Assembly (NCBI RefSeq): GCF_039555335.1
Contig: NC_092635.1
Span: 68,298,058-68,362,057 of the forward strand
DNA: 64,000 nt
From: Amphiura filiformis
Taxonomy: Eukaryota > Echinodermata > Ophiuroidea > Amphilepidida > Amphiuridae
Direction of reading: 5' to 3'
The notes under the pieces are model-generated. The model searched no databases. It was given only the letters and a program-made list of their open reading frames with translations, and had not been told where the DNA came from. Below are positions 24,621 to 37,428 of the stretch, piece after piece. A program made the position numbers and the translations under genes. How positions within the stretch are numbered: position 1 is the stretch's first letter; each line of letters begins with the position of its first letter.

Positions 24621-27132
24621 ATGGATACAAGGATCCAAGCTCCATTAATTGGAAGCTGTCGTGTATGCAAAAAGTTACACAGTTCTGTTAAGGTGAGTTT
24701 ATGCAGTTTCATTGAGGAAATTTTTTTTTAAACTTAATTACCAGAACTATTCCGAAAGAGTTAGGCCTATATTTTGACAAACCATGAACGGGTGGGCTAC
24801 AAAATATTTTCACAGGCCTGTACCATTTACATCGTCATTGTTGGATGTGTGTGCGGGAGGGTATGACTGAGAAGTCGGATGATTGTGTGATGTGTAGGCC
24901 TATATATCAATGTGTGGGGTGTATTTTTCTATTTACAATTGAAATAACTTTTACCTCTTACTTTTAAATTTCAGAATAATGATAAAGAGCCAACATCTAT
25001 AGTGCTCTTTGAAGATGAAGAGCCAAAACCGATTGCGCTCGTTAACGCTGAAGAGCCAACATCAATAGCGCTCTTTGACGCGGATGAAGAGCCAACATCA
25101 ATAGCGCTCTTTCCAACTTTGCCTGTGTATTCCACCTCAACAGAGCTGGTTGTTGGAGATTGTGACCATCCAGTCTACCGCGAGCTATATGCGGAGAAAC
25201 ACTGGTCAGAGGTTCCTGTGGAAACTCAGTGCAAGTACTACGCCGATAAACTAGCCGATTTTAGACGCAAGACAGGACAGAAACAACGTGGTCCTGTATT
25301 TGACAAGTGGGATATCATCGAGCATGTACGATGCAACTCCGTGCGTATCAGGAAGCGGGAGCATGAAGTTGTCAGAGCTTCATATGTGTACCCTGAATCC
25401 CCCTGGATGATACACGATGATCCCCAAGGGTAAGTTTATGTCATCTATCTCAATTCCATTTAGATATTTATACAGGACATGTATACTCAAACGCATAAAT
25501 GTCATAATTGCCTTCGTTTAAGAAAATCAGAACATTAGGCCTAATTGGTGGCGACCTGAGCCTCATTCCGGTTTTTTTTCTCACAGGGGTAGCTGACTAC
25601 GCCACTATTGCGGGCCTCGACGATGTCCAATGTGGTCTGCGAAACATTGTCCTTTAGGAAATTCGCACTATATGAAGTGTGCGCTCAAAATGCATCGCCT
25701 TTTGAAGTTAAAGGCGGATCCTCAATTGAGCATTGGAAATTGTTTGCATAGAAATTAAAACCATGACAATTATTAAAGACCACACAATTCAAATTTACAA
25801 ATAACCGTTCTTTACAGTAAGCTACGTCAGATGAGGCCCTGTCATTATGTTACAGCCGTAATGATTAATTATTATTGTCCTCTTTTTTACAACAGCACGG
25901 AAGCAATGAGGCTTGGCTTGATGCCATCAAAACCTGCACCAGAAATATCCTCTCCATCTGGTATACAACAAAGTGCATTATCATGCGGGGCAACATCATC
26001 AACCTCCTGGTGGAAGAGACTGAAACGCCGTTTCAAGAAGAAACACAAATCAGTGCCAGTTATTCACAAAGATCTGGCAGTGTGTGATCTGGACGAGGAG
26101 GCCTTGAAAGAGGTCAAATGTTAGCTATTTTATGCTCTTGATGGTTTACTTCAAACTTATACGCAATTACCATGAACATTGTAAACATCTGTTTCATTTA
26201 GCATGTTGTTTATCCAAAAGTAAAATTGTTATAATGACAATTGATCCATGTGCATCAGCATTAATTCCATGCTTCTTGTTTGAAATTTCCAGAAATTCTT
26301 GGTTGAGTTGAAGAGAAGGAAGGCATTTCCAACTGTACTTACCTACAGGATCCCCTTCTTGAAGGCTTTCCGCCCGAAACCTGAGCCAGAGAACAAGGTG
26401 AGCTGGGAACCCGCATGATCTTGAATTCTGCACTAATTGACAGATGAGATTTTGGAAAAGGGAATACTTAACGAAAAAGGTCAACAATAAAGACCTAAAA
26501 AGTATTTAATATCAGGGCAGGCAGTATCCGAGGGAGAGAGGGTAAGACTTTTCCCAGGGGAGGGGGGGGGGGGGGGTGGCGGGGGCAGCAGTTAATTCTA
26601 TCTTTGGCCATGTCACTAATGCGGCCCTCGATCCGACTATGAATGTGGCCCGTGAATCATTTTTTCACCCAAAATGATCAAATAATCAAAAGTTAGCAAT
26701 TTAACCTCTGTTGTATACGCGGCTCTTCAACTGTCTGAACTAGCCTGATAACATAAAAATCCTGTTAATTTTAACACAAACTCAAATCAAAAGCCCCGAC
26801 CATTTTGTGTCAAATAGAATTAATTACATGTTTTTATACACGAGAAATTTAATTCCTGTTCGTTGTTCATCTTTTTGCAGTATTCGCCCATGGAGATACC
26901 CGAGAAAGTGTTTGAAAGACACTTTAATGGACTCAATCCATGGGATTATAGTGGCTCCCCTTCCTTTCTGGATACCACCTCAAGTCTAATGACTACTGAA
27001 GGCTGCATGAACACTACTTCTTCAAGAGAAGAATATGATTTCCTTCAAATGTTACAAAACACAGGGCAGCAACGAAGTATTGTGTTCTCCTGTGGAAAAA
27101 TTTATTACAAGAAACAAAAATTTGAACAATAA
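24621..27132 (+). CDS. Copy F of the arrayed gene: second fully open copy, unknown 366-residue protein
   Basis: Exons: 24621-24692, 24975-25429, 25896-26112, 26293-26397, 26881-27132. All five are open and in phase, giving the standard 366-residue form: exon-encoded segments 1-24, 25-176, 177-248, 249-283 and 284-366. Visible features match copy B apart from the extra Pro. Two points could weaken expression. The exon 3 donor is GTCAAA rather than GTAAAA (shared with copy C). The AATAAA found 12-17 bases after the stop in other copies is replaced by a run of A (27142-27151). An A-run consensus error could explain the second point. Function unknown. Confidence 0.7.
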
Positions 27133-27617
27133 TGAAATTACAAAAAAAAAAAGCAGCGCGCGCACGCGGGCACTAACCGGGAGGGTTTTTGATTTGGTTT
27201 CTTTTCCTTGGGCTGGGTACACGCGATTAATGAAAGGCGGGCTTATACAAGTAGACCACAATGCTTCAATGCTGATGATCATAATCATGGAATTAATGCA
27301 ATGATTTTTAAAAGTCATTTTAAAATTTAAAATTACCCGTGATTGTTCAATATCCGCAAATTATTTGATGCATATTTCCATGATCATGACAATTATAAAT
27401 ATTATGTTAATAATGTTCTTGGCAAAAATATCTTTGTATATCAAGTATAAAATACATCAAAAATGGCAAGAATTATGAAATAATGATTAAAAAGTGCAAT
27501 ATTTGTGAACAATCATGATTTGTTGTCATCGTGTGTTTTTTTAGTGAAACGTCTATATTCATGATATTATTTAGCTTAGTAACCGATGCGTATAGGGCCT
27601 AATTAGAAGGAAGGTAG

Positions 27618-27740
27618 GAAAAAGAAAAAGAAAAGAAAAGAAAAAAAGAAAAGAAAAGAAAAGAAAAGAAAAGAAAAGAAAAGAAAAGAAAAAAAGAAAA
27701 GAAAAGAAAAGAAAAGAAAAGAAAGAAAGAAAGAAAGAAA

Positions 27741-27804
<64 letters not shown>

Positions 27805-27806
27805 AA
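27618..27806. repeat. (GAAAA)n(GAAA)n polypurine tract, unit F
   Basis: GAAAA block to about 27720, then GAAA with one GAAAAA interruption. Confidence 0.95.
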
Positions 27807-29794
27807 TGGGCATCCGTGTGCTGGGGAAAAAAACACTGATTTTATTACCAGCCATTTACCTTGGTGGTGTGGAATCTACAGGGTCAAAAATTTTTCTTAA
27901 AACCCCATTGTGCATGATCTTCAGCCTTTCTCAACATATCTTGACCAATAGAAGTGAAATTATTCAAGTTTAAGTATTGATGCCGACTAAAATTAATGCA
28001 GCATGTGCGTTGCTAACCATGTGCTATCTACTGAAGATAGCAAGATATGATAATCAGGCAGGGCCTAATATTTTGATTCTCAGCCTTTCAGATGTTTTTA
28101 ATTGAGTCACAGAACACATGTTAAAGTTGAAACAAACATTACTACATCCAGACCTATTGTCAAGTAGGCAAAGCGATAAGTTGGACTTACCCATGAAACA
28201 CAGCTTCCTTTTTAAAGGCTTTTCTTGTTTGCGGCGATTTCTTGTAAATAGTCAAAAATGCTTGAGGATTATTCCTGTAACTTCATCATGATGCCAGATG
28301 TTCACATACATGGTCATATCTGAACAAAACAAAATTGAAATCAGACAGATTACTGCAACTGCATAGGCCTAACTGAACTCAGGCTCAGCCATGTCTCAGA
28401 GTCAATAACTAGCGCCTAGCCTACTCGACAAAACCCCAATTTTTCAGTTTAGGCTTAGAGGCCTTAATATCTTGTGCAAGAAAAATGATCTTGACTAGCT
28501 GCTGATTAATAATTAGGCCTACATTTACTTTAGCATGGTAAAGTTCCAGTAATAAGACTTTTTCAAGTAAGCTTAAACTTTCAAAATTCAATCTAAAGCC
28601 ATTTTTGAGCATATTTCCAAATCCCTATATATCTAACCCCCCCCCCTCTCACCCCAACCCCTATGTAATGCAAATTAGCAAAAAACTTACCCCAAAACAG
28701 ATAAAACTGGTTATATAATATTCCACAATTTGAATTTTATCTTGCTCGGTGATCTAAATATAACGCATCGCCATACAGTGTTTCTAGAGTGTCTGTCATA
28801 CATGTCAAATACAGGTTCCACGCCACCAAATAGAGTTCCTATTCATTTATGTGTTAAAAGGTACTCTGGAGGAATTGGTCGATTTATCATTGTTAAACCT
28901 CCCTGGTTCATTCAAATCACCATTTTACCTAATGTTTTATGACATCTTCTACCATATAACCAACAAATATATAGGGTAGGTAAGCAGCACGATTTTTCGC
29001 ATTGACGCGTCGAAAACTATGTAGGCCTACATCCTGTCAATCTTACAGCACACTGATTCTATAATGTGGTGACATCATCTGGTGAAGAAGAACAAAATAC
29101 GTGCCCCAAATTTCAGAATTGTAACAAATGTAATCTTTTTATGCTTAGATATTGAGAAAACCATCCACAAAGTACAACTATCACAAAAAATAGGCACATC
29201 AGCCTTCTTTTCCAATTTTTCCCCATTAAATCAACCCTGGTATGGTTCTCACAATAAAAACACTGATTGTTTTACAAGCTATTTATACCTTGGTGGTGTG
29301 GAATCTTAAAGGCATCCAGAAGTTGGAAACACAACATTAGTTTATGGATTGTCCATTATTGGGCATCCTGAAAACCGGGCTTCTGAAAAGCTATGACCAT
29401 TCCTATAAGCGGGTCTTTCCTGCCATCGGATGAATATCGATATTCGCAATTTCAAAATCATATGATACCCTTCTTGTCCTCACGTTCAGACCGTCTGTCT
29501 GTGCAATTGCGGCCAATTTGATTCTTCTTTGTTTTATGTTTGTGGTGCAGTATGCTGCATGGCATGATAATTAGCGACTGGTAATCCAGTAAATAGACGC
29601 GTAAATCGACGCACATTGACAAACAAAACCCAACTCGCGCTCGCGTAAATACCCGCGCGCACTGCGCAGCAACTCCCATAGTGATGTACGCACGTTTCCC
29701 TAATAAAAGCCATCACTTTGCGTTTGCTTGCCTTTATGGTAACAATACTAAGCATATTCTCCAAGATATTTAAAGATTAATTCGTCTATAGAAA

Positions 29795-32304
29795 ATGGAT
29801 ACAAGGATCCAAGCTCCATTAATTGGAAGCTGTCGTGTATGCAAAAAAGTTACACAGTTCTGTTAAGGTGAGTTTATGCAGTTTCATTGAGGAAATTTTT
29901 TTTTAAACTTAATTACCAGAACTATTCCGAAAGAGTTAGGCCTATATTTTGACAAACCATGAACGGGTGGGCTACAAAATATTTTCACAGGCCTGTACCA
30001 TTTACATCGTCATTGTTGGATGTGTGTGCGGGAGGGTATGACTGAGAAGTCGGATGATTGTGTGATGTGTAGGCCTATATATCAATGTGTGGGGTGTATT
30101 TTTCTATTTACAATTGAAATAACTTTTACCTCTTACTTTTAAATTTCAGAATAATGATAAAGAGCCAACATCTATAGTGCTCTTTGAAGATGAAGAGCCA
30201 AAACCGATTGCGCTCGTTAACGCTGAAGAGCCAACATCAATAGCGCTCTTTGACGCGGATGAAGAGCCAACATCAATAGCGCTCTTTCCAACTTTGCCTG
30301 TGTATTCCACCTCAACAGAGCTGGTTGTTGGAGATTGTGACCATCCAGTCTACCGCGAGCTATATGCGGAGAAACACTGGTCAGAGGTTCCTGTGGAAAC
30401 TCAGTGCAAGTACTACGCCGATAAACTAGCCGATTTTAGACGCAAGACAGGACAGAAACAACGTGGTCCTGTATTTGACAAGTGGGATATCATCGAGCAT
30501 GTACGATGCAACTCCGTGCGTATCAGGAAGCGGGAGCATGAAGTTGTCAGAGCTTCATATGTGTACCCTGAATCCCCTGGATGATACACGATGATCCCCA
30601 AGGGTAAGTTTATGTCATCTATCTCAATTCCATTTAGATATTTATACAGGACATGTATACTCAAACGCATAAATGTCATAATTGCCTTCGTTTAAGAAAA
30701 TCAGAACATTAGGCCTAATTGGTGGCGACCTGAGTCTCATTCCGGTTTTTTTTTTTCTTACATTGGGTAGCTGACTACGCCACTATTGCGGGCCTCGACG
30801 ATGTCCAATGTGGTCTGCGAAACATTGTCCTTTAGGAAATTCGCACTATATGAAGTGTGCGCTCAAAATGCATCGCCTTTTGAAGTTAAAGGCGGATCCT
30901 CAATTGAGCATTGGAAATTGTTTGCATAGAAATTAAAACCATGACAATTATTAAAGACCACACAATTCAAATTTACAAATAACCGTTCTTTACAGTAAGC
31001 TACGTCAGATGAGGCCCTGTCATTATGTTACAGCCGTAATGATTAATTATTATTGTCCTCTTTTTACAACAGCACGGAAGCAATGAGGCTTGGCTTGATG
31101 CCATCAAAACCTGCACCAGAAATATCCTCTCCATCTGGTATACAACAAAGTGCATTATCATGCGGGGCAACATCATCAACCTCCTGGTGGAAGAGACTGA
31201 AACGCCGTTTCAAGAAGAAACACAAATCAGTGCCAGTTATTCACAAAGATCTGGCAGTGTGTGATCTGGACGAGGAGGCCTTGAAGAGGTAAAATGTTAG
31301 CTATTTTATGCTCTTGATGGTTTACTTCAAACTTATACGCAATTACCATGAACATTGTAAACATCTGTTTCATTTAGCATGTTGTTTATCCAAAAGTAAA
31401 ATTGTTATAATGACAATTGATCCATGTGCATCAGCATTAATTCCATGCTTCTTGTTTGAAATTTCCAGAAATTCTTGGTTGAGTTGAAGAGAAGGAAGGC
31501 ATTTCCAACTGTACTTACCTACAGGATCCCCTTCTTGAAGGCTTTCCGCCCGAAACCTGAGCCAGAGAACAAGGTGAGCTGGGAACCCGCATGATCTTGA
31601 ATTCTGCACTAATTGACAGATGAGATTTTGGAAAAGGGAATACTTAACGAAAAAGGTCAACAATAAAGACCTAAAAAGTATTTAATATCAGGGCAGGCAG
31701 TATCCGAGGGAGAGAGGGTAAGACTTTTCCCAGGGGAGGGGGGAGGGGGTGGCGGGGGCAGCAGTTAATTCTATCTTTGGCCATGTCACTAATGCGGCCC
31801 TCGATCCGACTATGAATGTGGCCCGTGAATCATTTTTTCACCCAAAATGATCAAATAATCAAAAGTTAGCAATTTAACCTCTGTTGTATACGCGGCTCTT
31901 CAACTGTCTGAACTAGCCTGATAACATAAAAATCCTGTTAATTTTAACACAAACTCAAATCAAAAGCCCCGACCATTTTGTGTCAAATAGAATCAATTAC
32001 ATGTTTTTATACACGAGAAATTTAATTCCTGTTCGTTGTTCATCTTTTTGCAGTATTCGCCCATGGAGATACCGAGAAAGTGTTTGAAAGACACTTTAAT
32101 GGACTCAATCCATGGGATTATAGTGGCTCCCCTTCCTTTCTGGATACCACCTCAAGTCTAATGACTACTGAAGGCTGCATGAACACTACTTCTTCAAGAG
32201 AAGAATATGATTTCCTTCAAATGTTACAAAACACAGGGCAGCAACGAAGTATTGTGTTCTCCTGTGGAAAAATTTATTACAAGAAACAAAAATTTGAACA
32301 ATAA
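29795..32304 (+). pseudogene. Copy G of the arrayed gene, frameshifted in exons 1, 2, 3 and 5
   Basis: Exons correspond to 29795-29867, 30150-30603, 31073-31288, 31469-31573 and 32054-32304. Exon 1 has six A instead of five after TGC and so runs to TAA before its donor. Exon 2 lacks one C, as in copy C. Exon 3 lacks one A before the donor (TTGAAGAG). Exon 5 lacks one base in ATACCGAG, as in copy A. Only exon 4 is unaltered. Four separate lesions make this the most broken copy, though all are single-base indels and most are in homopolymers. Confidence 0.7.
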
Positions 32305-32790
32305 TGAAATTACAAAAAATAAATAAAGCAGCGCGCACGCGGGCACTAACCAGGAGGGTTTTTGATTTGGTTTCTTTTCCTTGGGCTGGGTACACGCGAT
32401 TAATGAAAGGCGGGCTTATACAAGTAGACCACAATGCTTCAATGCTGATGATCATAATCATGGAATTAATGCAATGATTTTTAAAAGTCATTTTAAAATT
32501 TAAAAATTACCCGTGATTGTTCAATATCCGCAAATTATTTGATGCATATTTCCATGATCATGACAATTATAAATATTATGTTAATAATGTTCTTGGCAAA
32601 AATATCTTTGTATATCAAGTATAAAATACATCAAAAATGGCAAGAATTATGAAATAATGATTAAAAAGTGCAATATTTGTGAACAATCATAATTTGTTGT
32701 CATCGTGTGTTTTTTTTAGTGAAACGTCTATATTCATGATATTATTTAGCTTAGTAACCGATGCGTATAGGGCCTAATTAGAAGGAAGGT

Positions 32791-32932
32791 AGAAAAAAAA
32801 AGAAAAAAGAAAAGAAAAGAAAAAAAGAAAAAAAGAAAAGAAAAGAAAAGAAAAGAAAAGAAAAGAAAAGAAAAGAAAAGAAAAGAAAGAAAAGAAAAGA
32901 AAAGAAAAGAAAGAAAGAAAGAAAGAAAGAAA

Positions 32933-32984
<52 letters not shown>

Positions 32985-33007
32985 AAAGAAAGAAAGAAAG
33001 AAAGAAA
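32791..33007. repeat. (GAAAA)n(GAAA)n polypurine tract, unit G
   Basis: The longest tract of the seven, with several five- to seven-A interruptions at its left end. Confidence 0.95.
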
Positions 33008-33961
33008 TGGGCATCCGTGTGCTGGGGAAAAAAACACTGATTTTATTACCAGCCATTTACCTTGGTGGTGTGGAATCTACAGGGTCAAAAAATTTTCTTA
33101 AAACCCCATTGTGCATGATCTTCAGCCTTTCTCAACATATCTTGACCAATAGAAGTGAAATTATTCAAGTTTAAGTATTGATGCCGACTAAAATTAATGC
33201 AGCATGTGCGTTGCTAACCATGTGCTATCTACTGAAGATAGCAAGATATGATAATCAGGCAGGGCCTAATATTTTGATTCTCAGCCTTTCAGATGTTTTT
33301 AATTGAGTCACAGAACACATGTTAAAGTTGAAACAAACATTACTACATCCAGACCTATTGTCAAGTAGGCAAAGCGATAAGTTGGACTTACCCATGAAAC
33401 ACAGCTTCCTTTTTAAAGGCTTTTCTTGTTTGCGGCGATTTCTTGTAAATAGTCAAAAATGCTTGAGGGATTATTCCTGTAACTTCATCATGATGCCAGA
33501 TGTTCACATACATGGTCATATCTGAACAAAAACAAAATTGAAATCAGACAGATTACTGCAACTGCATAGGCCTAACCGAACTCAGGCTCAGCCATGTCTC
33601 AGAGTCAATAACTAGCGCCTAGCCTACTCGACAAAACCCCAATTTTTCAGTTTAGGCTTAGAGGCCTTAATATCTTGTGCAAGAAAAATGATCTTGACTA
33701 GCTGCTGATTAATAATTAGGCCTACATTTACTTTAGCATGGTAAAGTTCCAGTAATAAGACTTTTTCAAGTAAGCTTAAACTTTCAAAATTCAATCTAAA
33801 GCCATTTTTGAGCATATTTCCAAATCCCTATATATCTAACCCCCCCCCCCTCTCACCCCACCCCCTATGTAATGCAAATTAGCAAAAAACTTACCCCAAA
33901 ACAGATAAAACTGGTTATATACTATTCCACAATTTGAATTTTATCTTGCTCGGTGATCTAA

Positions 33962-34216
33962 GGGACCGATCGTTATTTACGGCAGGGGGGGAATGGGTGT
34001 TTTGGCATAAATATCGACAAAAAATTTCGCGTTCCCCCCTCGCATCCGCTCAAAATTTTCGCGTTCCCCTTGTTTTCCCAATTTTCTCCATTTAAAATTT
34101 AACAATCCCCCTCCTGGTTCAACTAAAAATTTCAGGTTCCCCCTCAAGACCACAAAAAATTTCGTGTTCCCCTAAATTTACCCATTCCCCCCCTGCCATA
34201 AATAACGATCGCTCCC
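33962..34216. mobile_element. 255-bp MITE with 3-bp TAA target duplication (PIF/Harbinger-like)
   Basis: Present only in the spacer before copy H. The ends are inverted repeats of about 30 bp: GGGACCGATCGTTATTTA at the left and its counterpart ending ...CGATCGCTCCC at the right, with two differences. The interior is rich in C runs. TAA lies on both sides (33959-33961 and 34217-34219), and the other seven units have the single uninterrupted sequence, which proves the boundaries. A 3-bp TAA/TTA duplication is typical of PIF/Harbinger elements; the family call is inference. No coding capacity. Confidence 0.9.
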
Positions 34217-35615
34217 TAAATATAACGCATCGCCATACAGTGTTTCTAGAGTGTCTGTCATACATGTCAAATACAGGTTCCACGCCACCAAATAGAGTTC
34301 CTATTCATTTATGTGTTAAAAGGTACTCTGGAGGAATTGGTCGATTTATCATTGTTAAACCTCCCTGGTTCATTCAAATCACCATTTTACCTAATGTTTT
34401 ATGACATCTTCTACCATATAACCAACAAATATATAGGGTAGGTAAGCAGCACGATTTTTCGCATTGACGCGTCGAAAACTATGTAGGCCTACATCCTGTC
34501 AATCTTACAGCACACTGATTCTATAATGTGGTGACATCATCTGGTGAAGAAGAACAAAATACGTGCCCCAAATTTCAGAATTGTAACAAATGTAATCTTT
34601 TTATGCTTAGATATTGAGAAAACCATCCACAAAGTACAACTATCACAAAAAATAGGCACATCAGCCTTCTTTTCCAATTTTTCCCCATTAAATCAACCCT
34701 GGTATGGTTCTCACAATAAAAACACTGATTGTTTTACAAGCTATTTATACCTTGGTGGTGTGGAATCTTAAAGGCATCCAGAAGTTGGAAACACAACATT
34801 AGTTTATGGATTGTCCATTATTGGGCATCCTGAAAACCGGGCTTCTGAAAAGCTATGACCATTCCTATAAGCGGGTCTTTCCTGCCATCGGATGAATATC
34901 GATATTCGCAATTTCAAAATCATATGATACCCTTCTTGTCCTCACGTTCAGACCGTCTGTCTGTGCAATTGCGGCCAATTTGATTCTTCTTTGTTTTATG
35001 TTTGTGGTGCAGTATGCTGCATGGCATGATAATTAGCGACTGGTAATCCAGTAAATAGACGCGTAAATCGACGCACATTGACAAACAAAACCCAACTCGC
35101 GCTCGCGTAAATACCCGCGCGCACAGCGCAGCAACTCCCATAGTGATGTACGCACGTTTCCCTAATAAAAGCCATCACTTTGCGTTTGCTTGCCTTTATG
35201 GTAACAATACTAAGCATATTCTCCAAGATATTTAAAGATTAATTCGTCTATAGAAAATGGATACAAGGATCCAAGCTCCATTAATTGGAAGCTGTCGTGT
35301 ATGCAAAAAGTTACACAGTTCTGTTAAGGTGAGTTTATGCAGTTTCATTGAGGAAATTTTTTTTTTTTAAACTTAATTACCAGAACTATTCCGAAAGAGT
35401 TAGGCCTATATTTTGACAAACCATGAACGGGTGGGCTACAAAATATTTTCACAGGCCTGTACCATTTACATCGTCATTGTTGGATGTGTGTGCGGGAGGG
35501 TATGACTGAGAAGTCGGATGATTGTGTGATGTGTAGGCCTATATATCAATGTGTGGGGTGTATTTTTCTATTTACAATTGAAATAACTTTTACCTCTTAC
35601 TTTTAAATTTCAGAA

Positions 35616-37428
35616 TCTTACTATAAACTAGCGGTCACCCGTCTTTCGCGGTTCGTAAATATTTACAAATGCATCACCACCCTCCGAGTTTTTATTGTGA
35701 ACAATTTTACCAACTCCCTAATTATCACCGATTGATCAGTCGTTTCATTTAATTCATTTTAATTAACTTCTTCTTTGTTGCCCCCCCCCCCCGTGTTGTC
35801 CCCCTATCCCCGGTCAATATTCTCCCGTCCTTTCCACTCTTCCCTCTTTAGCTCACATCCCGCCTCTTCTCCCTCTTATCCGCTCTGTGTCTTATCTGTC
35901 CCTAGTATCATGGTTTTAGTAGTTCGGCTTAAAAAATAGTGAAATTTTCAATTTTTAAGTCAGTATAAGTACCGTAGGTCCTATGCTCAAAGTTTGATGG
36001 TCACCCATGCATCGCGGATTGTTCACTCATTATGATTTTCCCGTGTTTATTATTCCCACTTGCTTTATGCAGCGTGTTGATACGCGATGTCGTGAGATGA
36101 CGCGTGTTTTTTGTTTGACGCGGCGTGTTGATACGCGAAGACGCAAGATTTTTTTTGTTTGACGCGGTGTATTTGTTAGGCGGACATAGTAACTGATGCT
36201 CACTATTTTGAGGTCCCTGGATATTTTTTAATGTATTTTTGCTCATTTTTAGACTTTAATCACTGAGATTGAAAAAAATGAGGTGAATATGCAGCGTAAC
36301 TCGGTGAATGATAAGGTTTGCAAAAGTGAAATTTGCAGTTGCATCAGCACCGTTCGAGTTTTTATCACGAAAAGTTTTGCAACTCGGTAATTTGTTATAG
36401 ATAGGGAAATGTTGTATCTATGTATGTATGTATCTATCTAATAGTCTGACGATCGCCGTGAGGCGTGAAACTACTAGTTACTAAATGCTGAATATTATTT
36501 AGCCAAAATTGTTTTATTATGTATCTATCTATGTATGCCTATAAAGGTTCCGTCAGTTTCGATCCAAATGTCGCCAAATTCATACGGGAGATCGATGAAT
36601 ATACGGGGACGTGTTTAAACTTTATTTGGTTGAAAACGGTCAAGAATTGGCTGCAAAAACAGTGAAAATATGGGTAAAAACGGGTTTTTTGTTATGAAAA
36701 TCGGTCAGCCTAAGCTACGCGTCACTGCAGCTGGCCGGCAGCGCGTCGGCGCCTCGTGCGTAATGCGCACTATGTGAATGGGCGCGTAAACGGCGCAGAG
36801 CCACACGACTGCGAGCCAGAGACCAGTGGACATGATATTGATAATACGGAAAGAAGGAAAAATAAAGGACAAAAAGGACGGGTCACGGGATTATGATAAC
36901 GGGTGAACACGTCCGCAGACACGCTATGAGAGGACGTAATAAATACGGGAAAAAGATGTTTGTTGTATAAACAACATGAAGCGGTACTATAAAGAAAAAT
37001 AAAATTAAAATGAGGACAAAAAAGTACGAGTAATAGGCCAACGGGTTAAAGTAACTAAATGAAACGGGAACGAAACAAAGAAGGAAAGAAACTAATCAGG
37101 AAATGTAAGAAAAAAGAAGCTAAAATAATGAGAACAGAATTAAATAAAAAACATGGAAACGGGAAATCACAAGCAGCAAATAAACAAAGAAGCTAAAGCC
37201 GGAAAGGACAGACTTAGAAAATAATGAGAACGAGGTTAAATAAATAAATAACATGGAAACGGAATATCACAAGCTAAGCAAAAGAAACTAAAAAAGAAAG
37301 TGTAAGAAGAGAGAGGTTTAGAAAAATAAAATACCTTTTCAATGATTCTACCTGTTCAGTAATTATTCCTGTTATGGTGAACGCTCCCATCTAGCGGGGA
37401 CCCGCGCGAAGCGCGGGTATCCCGCTAG
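35616..37428 (+). mobile_element. Non-autonomous Helitron, 1813 bp, inserted in exon 2 of copy H
   Basis: Starts TCTTACTATAAAC and ends CTAG. Near the 3' end is the hairpin CCCGCGCGAAGCGCGGG, followed by TATCCCG and the terminal CTAG. It sits exactly between A and T of the target (cagaa / taatgat) with no target duplication. All four are Helitron hallmarks, and the seven empty copies of the same site fix both ends. The interior is AT-rich and includes a short TATC/TATG repeat near 36410-36445. It has no long open frame, so it would depend on a rolling-circle transposase elsewhere. Confidence 0.9.

Noticed and set aside
35616-37428. Helitron-captured host gene
   Set aside because: No exon-like open frame with splice signals found inside the element.
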